A stretch of DNA of 11,173 bases, taken from assembly GCA_934655935.1 (NCBI GenBank), contig CAKUHJ010000057.1:1-11173 (forward strand), in the 5' to 3' direction. Origin of the DNA: an uncultured Oscillospiraceae bacterium. Lineage in GTDB: Bacteria > Bacillota > Clostridia > Oscillospirales > Oscillospiraceae. Each line of letters opens with the position of its first letter. Within the stretch, counting starts at the first letter, position 1. Made by a program: the position numbers and the translations under genes. The notes under the pieces were generated by a model. That model had not been told where the DNA came from and made no database searches. It saw only the letters and a list, made by a program, of their open reading frames with translations. This document shows, in pieces, positions 7,524-11,173 of the stretch.

Positions 7524-7602
7524 AGGATCCCTCATTTCTCTGGGTTACTCAGGGTAACGTGCGGTTATTCTTCTGTTCTTGGAAGGGTGGGTTAGCCCCG
7601 CA

Positions 7603-7635
7603 GCCCCGGGGGAGGGCAGGAACCTCCCCCGGGGC
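7603..7635 (-). promoter_or_regulatory. Strong hairpin between binding-protein and permease genes
   Basis: A perfect 13-bp inverted repeat pairs 7603-7615 with 7623-7635 (core CCCCGGGGGAGG / CCTCCCCCGGGG) around a 7-nt loop, starting 13 bases after the lipoprotein stop codon in the direction of transcription. No T-run follows on the minus strand, so readthrough to the permeases is expected. Hairpins at this position in binding-protein operons (for example the malE-malF spacer) stabilise the upstream message and keep the binding protein in excess; that role is inferred here. Confidence 0.75.
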
Positions 7636-7648
7636 CGGGTCTATTTGC

Positions 7649-9004
7649 TTACTTGTTGAGCGGGGAAGCCTGCTCGACGGACCACATGGTGGCCACGGCG
7701 TCCTCGGCGGTGTTGTCACCGGTCAGAACGCCCTGAATCTTCGCCATGACAGCATCCTTGAACTCGGCGCTGTACAGGTTGAAGCCCATCAGAACGAACG
7801 GGGCGTTGCCCATATCGGCGACGATGGGAACCATTGCCTCGGGAAGCACGATCTGGTCGGAGGTGATGGAGGTGATCACGGGCACGGTGCCGCGCGCGTT
7901 CTGGATCAGCATGAAGTTTTCGCCTTCAAACAGCCAGTTGAAGAAGGTCTCCAGCGCAGCCTGCTCGGCCTCGGTACGGTTGGGGTTCTCGGTGACGCAG
8001 AACGCGTCCTCGGGAGAGGTGGAGATGTAGGGAAGCTCTCCGGCAGCGCCGAAGGGGGGCAGGGAGGCGGCGCCGTTTTCAAGGCTGCCGAGGATCATGC
8101 CGCCGTTCCAGTTGCCGGCCAGGCACATCGCGGCCAGACCGTCGGACATGTAGGTTGCGGCGTCCTCTTCCAGCGCGGAGGCAGAGCCCTCCAGGAAGTA
8201 GGGCGCGATCTCCTGCAGGCGGGCGGTCGCCTCGGGATACTTGGTGAAGTCGAAGGTGCCGTTCTTGAAATCGTCCTCATAGTTGCCGAGGTCTTCGCCG
8301 GCAACGTTGGCAAGGATCAGCTCATAGATCATCCAGCAGGTGGTGTGCTTGCCGGCGGCGGTGGTCAGGGGCGCAACGCCGGTCTTTTCCTTGATGTCCT
8401 TGCAGCACTGGATCAGCTCGTCCCAGGAGGTCGGAACGGTGTCCCAGCCGGCCTGGTTCAGGATGTCCATGTTGTAGAACATGCAGGAGAACGCGGCGCC
8501 CTGGCACATACCGACGAGCTTGCCGTCAAAGGTGTAGGCGTCGGCATAGGCCTTCGGCATGACCTTGGCGCAGTCCCAGTTGGTCAGGTCGGTCAGCAGG
8601 TTCTGCTCGACCAGCGCGTTCATCATGACGCCGTTGTTGAGCTGGATGGCGTCGGGAAGGTCGTTGGCGGCAAGGCGCTGCTGCAGGAAATCGGCGTCGG
8701 AGCCGAGGCCAACGTGCTCAATGTGAATGTTGGGATACTGTTCTTCGAAGCGAGCTTCCAGCTCGTCCCATGCGTCTGCCCAGTCAACCTGAGCAAGGAA
8801 GACCTCGAGGGTCACTTCTTCGTCAGACGCTTCGGCGGGCTTTTCTTCCTCAGCCGGCTTGTCCTCTGTCTTCGCGGGTTCTTCGGTCTTCGCGGGTTCT
8901 TCGGTCTTTGCGGGTTCGTCAGTCTTCGCGGGGGTGTTGGCCGCACAGGCGACCAGGCCAAGAACCATGATCATGGCCAGCAAAAGGGCAATCAGTTTCT
9001 TCAT
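7649..9004 (-). CDS. ABC transporter sugar-binding lipoprotein (CUT1 family)
   Basis: Product of 451 aa. Residues 1-20 form a lipoprotein signal (MKK, a hydrophobic core, lipobox LVAC with Cys20), so the mature protein is anchored outside the membrane. Residues 24-62 are a charged, proline-rich spacer built from four PAKT[DE]E repeats. The rest (about 63-451) is a family 1 solute-binding domain: VTLEVFLAQ strand, EEQYPNIHIE, FLQQRLAANDLPDAI, GMCQGAAFSCMFYNMDI and PTSWDELIQ are typical. It captures an unknown sugar and delivers it to the two permeases. The mature domain has eight cysteines, unusual for an exported protein and consistent with an anaerobe. AAGGAGG lies 12 bases before the ATG, rather far, and an out-of-frame ATG (9014) sits between them. 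It follows the kinase gene after 56 bp. Confidence 0.94.
   Translation of the reverse strand: MKKLIALLLAMIMVLGLVACAANTPAKTDEPAKTEEPAKTEEPAKTEDKPAEEEKPAEASDEEVTLEVFLAQVDWADAWDELEARFEEQYPNIHIEHVGLGSDADFLQQRLAANDLPDAIQLNNGVMMNALVEQNLLTDLTNWDCAKVMPKAYADAYTFDGKLVGMCQGAAFSCMFYNMDILNQAGWDTVPTSWDELIQCCKDIKEKTGVAPLTTAAGKHTTCWMIYELILANVAGEDLGNYEDDFKNGTFDFTKYPEATARLQEIAPYFLEGSASALEEDAATYMSDGLAAMCLAGNWNGGMILGSLENGAASLPPFGAAGELPYISTSPEDAFCVTENPNRTEAEQAALETFFNWLFEGENFMLIQNARGTVPVITSITSDQIVLPEAMVPIVADMGNAPFVLMGFNLYSAEFKDAVMAKIQGVLTGDNTAEDAVATMWSVEQASPLNK
8863..8934 (-). repeat. Four tandem 18-bp units encoding PAKT[DE]E
   Basis: Four 18-bp units at 8863-8880, 8881-8898, 8899-8916 and 8917-8934 differ at only a few positions; the central two differ by one base. 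They are in frame and encode the six-residue repeats of the lipoprotein spacer, each unit one PAKTEE or PAKTDE block. Near-identity at the DNA level suggests recent duplication by slippage, so copy number may vary between strains. Confidence 0.85.
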
Positions 9005-9060
9005 GTTTCTTCATTTCCTCCTTGAATTTCTTTTACTGAGAGCACTGCGCTCCCAGGACC

Positions 9061-10548
9061 TTACAGGCCGTAGACTTTGCCCAGGGCTTCGGCGACGCGC
9101 TTATATTCCGCGAACAGGGGCCGGTAAAGCTCCGCCCGCTGCGCGTTGGGAACGATCACGCGCTCCTCCACCTTCAGACATTCGTATCCCTCCTCGGCGC
9201 TGGAATAGATTCCCGAGCCCACGCCGGCCAGAACCGCCGCGCCGACACAGGCAAGGTCGGCAACGTTCGGAATCCGGACGGGCAGATTCGCAATGTCCGC
9301 CACCAGCTGCGGCCAGAGCGTGCTTTTGGAGGCGCCTCCTGCGAGCTTCAGACCTTCCTTGGAAGGCTTGGCCCTGAACGCTTCCATCATCCAGACGACC
9401 TGGAACGCAACGCCCTCCATAACGGCGCGGGCAATATCAAAACGGTCATGGGAAAGATCCATGCCGATTAAGGACGCTTTGCTGAAGGGCTTGCCATGGC
9501 CGGCATAGCCCTGGAAGGGATAGAAGAACAGACCGTCCTCCGCGGCGCGGCGCCGGGCTGCCTCTTCGTTGAGGCGCGCGTAGCTCAGCTGCTCGCCGCC
9601 CTCGCCGAGCGCAAGGTTCCGGCGCAGCCACTCCAGGCACACACCGCCCGAGGAAAGAGACCACAGCGTACCCCATTTTCCGGGGACGGCCGCGACGGAC
9701 TGGGCAAGCCCGGATTCAAAATCGGGCTCGGAGCCGATGGCGGTGATGACCCAGCAGGTGCCGGAGCCGATGAGAATGTCGCCCGCGTGTACGGCGCCTG
9801 CGCCAAGCGCGACGGCGTACTGATCGTGCGCGCCGGCGACGAGCACGCAGTCCGTGGAAAGCCCGAGCGCCTCCGCGGCGGCCTGCGTGAGATGGCCGAT
9901 GACCTCGCCGGAGCGGAGAAGCCTGGGAAGCTGCGTCTCGCGGACGCCGGCAAAGGCGAGAAGCGTGGGATCGTAGGCGGCCCTGCGGACGTCGCAGAGC
10001 TGATCAATACCGGCGTCGGAAAGGTCGCATGCGGCCACGCCGGTCAGATGGTACGAGACATAGCTCGGGACGGAGAGGAACATGGCGGTTTTTTCGAAAA
10101 GCGCCGGCTCATGCGTTCTCATCCAGCGGATTTCCTGCGCCAGAAGGCCGAGGCCGAGATGCCAGCCGGTTTTCTGGTACATGTCGGCGTCGGAGCCGAC
10201 CTCCTTCAGGAACTGCTCGCGCTCGTCCGTTGTTCTTGAGTCGTTCCAGACGATGGCCGGGCGCAGCGCGCGGCCCTCTGCGTCCGTCGGGACGAAGGTG
10301 CCGCCCTGCAGCGACAGGGAGATGGCGGCGACGTTCCTTGCCACCGCGGGGTCGCTGCAGACCTCGCGCACGGTGTGCACAATCGCGTTCCACCAGTCCT
10401 GCGCGTTCTGTTCGCTCCAGCCGACCTGCGGCGTGGAGAGCGGATATGCCTCATATGCATGGCCCAGCAGCTTGCCTCCGGCGGAAAACAGAAGGGTTTT
10501 CGTTCCGGTCGTTCCAACGTCAATGCCGAGCAGATATTGTTCTTTCAT
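9061..10548 (-). CDS. FGGY-family carbohydrate kinase (xylulokinase-like)
   Basis: Product of 495 aa, the usual FGGY length. N-terminal ATPase domain: phosphate-1 loop LGIDVGTTGTK (7-17), substrate-side WNDSRT (101-106) and the catalytic aspartate Asp242 in AGAHDQ (238-243). C-terminal domain: phosphate-2 loop GSGTCWVI (261-268), GGVCLEWLRR (301-310) and adenosine-binding LAGGASKSTLWPQL (402-415). It phosphorylates a sugar, most likely the ketose made by the isomerase encoded further down; the exact substrate (pentulose, tetrulose or deoxyhexulose) cannot be read from these motifs. It is the first gene of the operon, starting about 55 bases after the predicted transcription start. Oddly, no Shine-Dalgarno sequence lies within 15 bases of the ATG, although the following genes have clear ones. 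Xylulokinase is the closest common label, not a firm one. Confidence 0.92.
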   Translation of the reverse strand: MKEQYLLGIDVGTTGTKTLLFSAGGKLLGHAYEAYPLSTPQVGWSEQNAQDWWNAIVHTVREVCSDPAVARNVAAISLSLQGGTFVPTDAEGRALRPAIVWNDSRTTDEREQFLKEVGSDADMYQKTGWHLGLGLLAQEIRWMRTHEPALFEKTAMFLSVPSYVSYHLTGVAACDLSDAGIDQLCDVRRAAYDPTLLAFAGVRETQLPRLLRSGEVIGHLTQAAAEALGLSTDCVLVAGAHDQYAVALGAGAVHAGDILIGSGTCWVITAIGSEPDFESGLAQSVAAVPGKWGTLWSLSSGGVCLEWLRRNLALGEGGEQLSYARLNEEAARRRAAEDGLFFYPFQGYAGHGKPFSKASLIGMDLSHDRFDIARAVMEGVAFQVVWMMEAFRAKPSKEGLKLAGGASKSTLWPQLVADIANLPVRIPNVADLACVGAAVLAGVGSGIYSSAEEGYECLKVEERVIVPNAQRAELYRPLFAEYKRVAEALGKVYGL

Positions 10549-10562
10549 TTGCAGTTACCGTG

Positions 10563-10585
10563 GGGGCGGCGGGCTTCTGCGCCCC
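10563..10585 (-). promoter_or_regulatory. Small GC hairpin in the operon 5' leader
   Basis: On the minus-strand transcript GGGGCG and CGCCCC (plus-strand positions 10580-10585 and 10563-10568) can pair over 6 bp with an 11-nt loop. It sits between the nearest AAGGAA (10587-10592) and the ATG at 10548, in a leader without a properly spaced ribosome site. It may affect translation of the kinase, but the stem is short and this is only suggestive. Confidence 0.3.
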
Positions 10586-10609
10586 GTTCCTTGATTGATT
10601 GATACCTCA

Positions 10610-10638
10610 AGTTTAGCGCGATCGGTTCAGAAAGTCAA
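10610..10638 (-). promoter_or_regulatory. Sigma-A-type promoter of the minus-strand operon
   Basis: Read on the minus strand, TTGACT (10633-10638) and TAAACT (10610-10615) are separated by exactly 17 bp, so transcription should start near 10603. Each hexamer is close to the TTGACA/TATAAT consensus. It is the best placed promoter for the ten-gene operon and gives a leader of about 55 bases. Repressor-like half-sites overlap the spacer and lie directly upstream of the -35 element. Confidence 0.72.
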
Positions 10639-10664
10639 TCTTTTCTGACCGAATCGGTCAAAAA
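10622..10664. promoter_or_regulatory. Palindromic operator cluster of TCGGTCA-type half-sites
   Basis: A perfect 7-bp palindrome, TGACCGA-A-TCGGTCA (10646-10660), extends with T/A pairs to 10642-10664 with one mismatch. A third related half-site, TCGGT-T-CAGAAA (10622-10633), faces the left arm and can pair with 10642-10652 apart from one bulged T. The cluster surrounds the -35 element and fills part of the spacer of the minus-strand promoter, the position expected for a repressor. The DeoR protein encoded in the operon is the obvious candidate, but a TetR- or LacI-type regulator encoded elsewhere would also fit a perfect short palindrome. Confidence 0.65.
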
Positions 10665-10836
10665 GGGCTAATTGCATAAATTGCATTTATTTTTTTGTGA
10701 CGTTCCGCCAGAATCATCCTGAAAAACAGCTCGATTTTTCCGTTCCTGCTGCGCGGACGTTTGTGCACGAAAAGATGCAAAACGGTCAGATATGCAATAC
10801 AGCCCTGCATGCGTCACGACAGCGCAGCCGGTGTAC

Positions 10837-10865
10837 TTGACATTTCAAAGCGAAAAAATTAAAAT
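10837..10865 (+). promoter_or_regulatory. Sigma-A-type promoter of the PfkB-family kinase gene
   Basis: TTGACA (10837-10842), a perfect -35 consensus, is followed after 17 bp by TAAAAT (10860-10865), one mismatch from TATAAT. Transcription should start near 10872, about 29 bases before the ATG. The spacer and flanks are A-rich. This looks a strong promoter, and no operator-like palindrome overlaps it. Confidence 0.82.
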
Positions 10866-10900
10866 GGAAAAATACTTGTAGAGCGATTCTGGAGGGAAAG

Positions 10901-11173
10901 ATGAAGAAACCCGGCATAAGAAGTGCGGCGGATCGTGTGTTTGATATTACTGCGCTGGGAGAAAGTCTGGTGGATTTTGTCCAGGCGGGGACGGAGGGCG
11001 GCGCGCTCCGCTTTGCCGCGAATGCCGGCGGCGCGCCGGCGAATCTTCTCTCGGCAGCCGCAAAATTCGGGATGCGGTGCGCGCTGATCAGCAAGGTGGG
11101 GGAGGACGTCTTCGGCCATTATCTGCAGCAGGCCTACCAGAAGGCAGGAATTGACGTGTCCGCGCTGGTGTTC
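10901..11173 (+). CDS. PfkB-family carbohydrate kinase (fructokinase-like), 3' truncated
   Basis: Only the first 91 codons are in the window; the frame is open to the end. The N-terminal half of a ribokinase/PfkB-type sugar kinase is clear: ITALGESLVDFV (16-27) is the first strand, AANAGGAPANLLSAAAKFG (39-57) is the PfkB signature 1 region with the substrate-binding GGAPAN, and ISKVGEDVFGHYL (63-75) matches the G-x-D-x-FG motif. GGAPAN is most common in fructokinases and 2-keto-3-deoxygluconate kinases. GGAGGG ends four bases before the ATG. It is transcribed away from the operon and may be part of the same pathway or an unrelated sucrose/fructose gene; the downstream genes, which would tell, lie outside. 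The catalytic GAGD motif is beyond the window end. Confidence 0.9.
   Translation, partial: MKKPGIRSAADRVFDITALGESLVDFVQAGTEGGALRFAANAGGAPANLLSAAAKFGMRCALISKVGEDVFGHYLQQAYQKAGIDVSALVF

Larger units (their letters stand above)
10549..10900. other. Divergent intergenic control region
   Basis: These 352 bases hold no credible gene. They contain two divergent promoters (minus -10 at 10610, plus -35 at 10837), an operator cluster at 10622-10664, an AT-rich tract with seven T (10690-10696 area), and four copies of the hexamer TTGCAT/ATGCAA at 10672, 10681, 10775 and 10792. One more operator-like half-site, CGGTCAGA, is at 10783-10790. The region is visibly richer in A and T than the flanking genes. 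Confidence 0.8.

Noticed and set aside
7603..7635. Intrinsic terminator ending transcription after the binding-protein gene
   Set aside because: No T-run follows the stem on the minus strand, and no separate promoter for the permeases is visible, so readthrough is more likely.
7559..9025. A 488-codon plus-strand frame opposite the binding-protein gene
   Set aside because: It is low-complexity Gly/Val/His-rich sequence without family motifs, caused by codon bias of the lipoprotein gene on the other strand, and it runs through the spacer hairpin.
10758..10773. LacI/catabolite-type operator around GTGCAC (10763-10768)
   Set aside because: Symmetry is good only over six bases plus two T/A pairs; it lacks the usual central CG of such operators, so it is weak and could be chance.
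10786..11094. Minus-strand open frame opposite the start of the PfkB-family kinase
   Set aside because: It crosses the plus-strand promoter and the signature motifs of the real kinase gene and has no recognisable domain.
1..11173. CRISPR array, tRNA, rRNA, insertion sequence or phage genes
   Set aside because: I saw no regularly spaced repeats, no cloverleaf or rRNA segments, no transposase motifs and no terminal inverted repeats; the window is nearly filled by metabolic genes.

Overview
The window looks like a chromosomal piece of a GC-rich, gut-type anaerobic Firmicute. A member of the Oscillospiraceae/Christensenellales grade is my guess. The reasons are GC-rich DNA (high 50s per cent by eye), strong AAGGAGG-type ribosome binding sites, a MKK-type lipoprotein signal followed by a PAKTEE-repeat linker, and many cysteines in secreted and cytoplasmic proteins. 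This is inference from style; no rRNA or other marker gene is present.

Layout. Ten genes on the minus strand run from about 10548 down to 42 and look like one operon. In order of transcription they are: FGGY sugar kinase, ABC sugar-binding lipoprotein, two ABC permeases, Amidohydro_2 metal-dependent hydrolase, AraA/FucI-type aldose-ketose isomerase, DUF4432 mutarotase-like protein, DeoR/GlpR regulator, triosephosphate-isomerase-like protein and a YjbQ (UPF0047) protein. A perfect 12-bp GC-rich hairpin terminator (5-32) closes the unit. Gaps between genes are short (about 22-113 bp, and one 1-nt overlap), and two contain strong hairpins without a T-tract. A 352-bp divergent control region (10549-10900) separates the operon from a plus-strand PfkB-family kinase that is cut off by the window end. 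Both directions have good sigma-A-type promoters, each with a 17-bp spacer, and the minus-strand one is bracketed by a palindromic operator built from TCGGTCA-type half-sites.

How it may work. The lipoprotein and two permeases import a sugar; the ATPase is not encoded here. The DUF4432 protein may interconvert anomers, the isomerase would turn an aldose into a ketose, and the FGGY kinase would phosphorylate the ketose. The TIM-like protein, which keeps the Lys-His-Glu catalytic set, may isomerise the resulting phosphosugar. The amidohydrolase and YjbQ have no obvious step. No aldolase, dehydrogenase, epimerase or glycosidase lies inside the operon, so the set does not match the standard arabinose, fucose, rhamnose or xylose pathways. 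It is best treated as a candidate uncharacterised sugar-utilisation pathway; the substrate cannot be read from the sequence.
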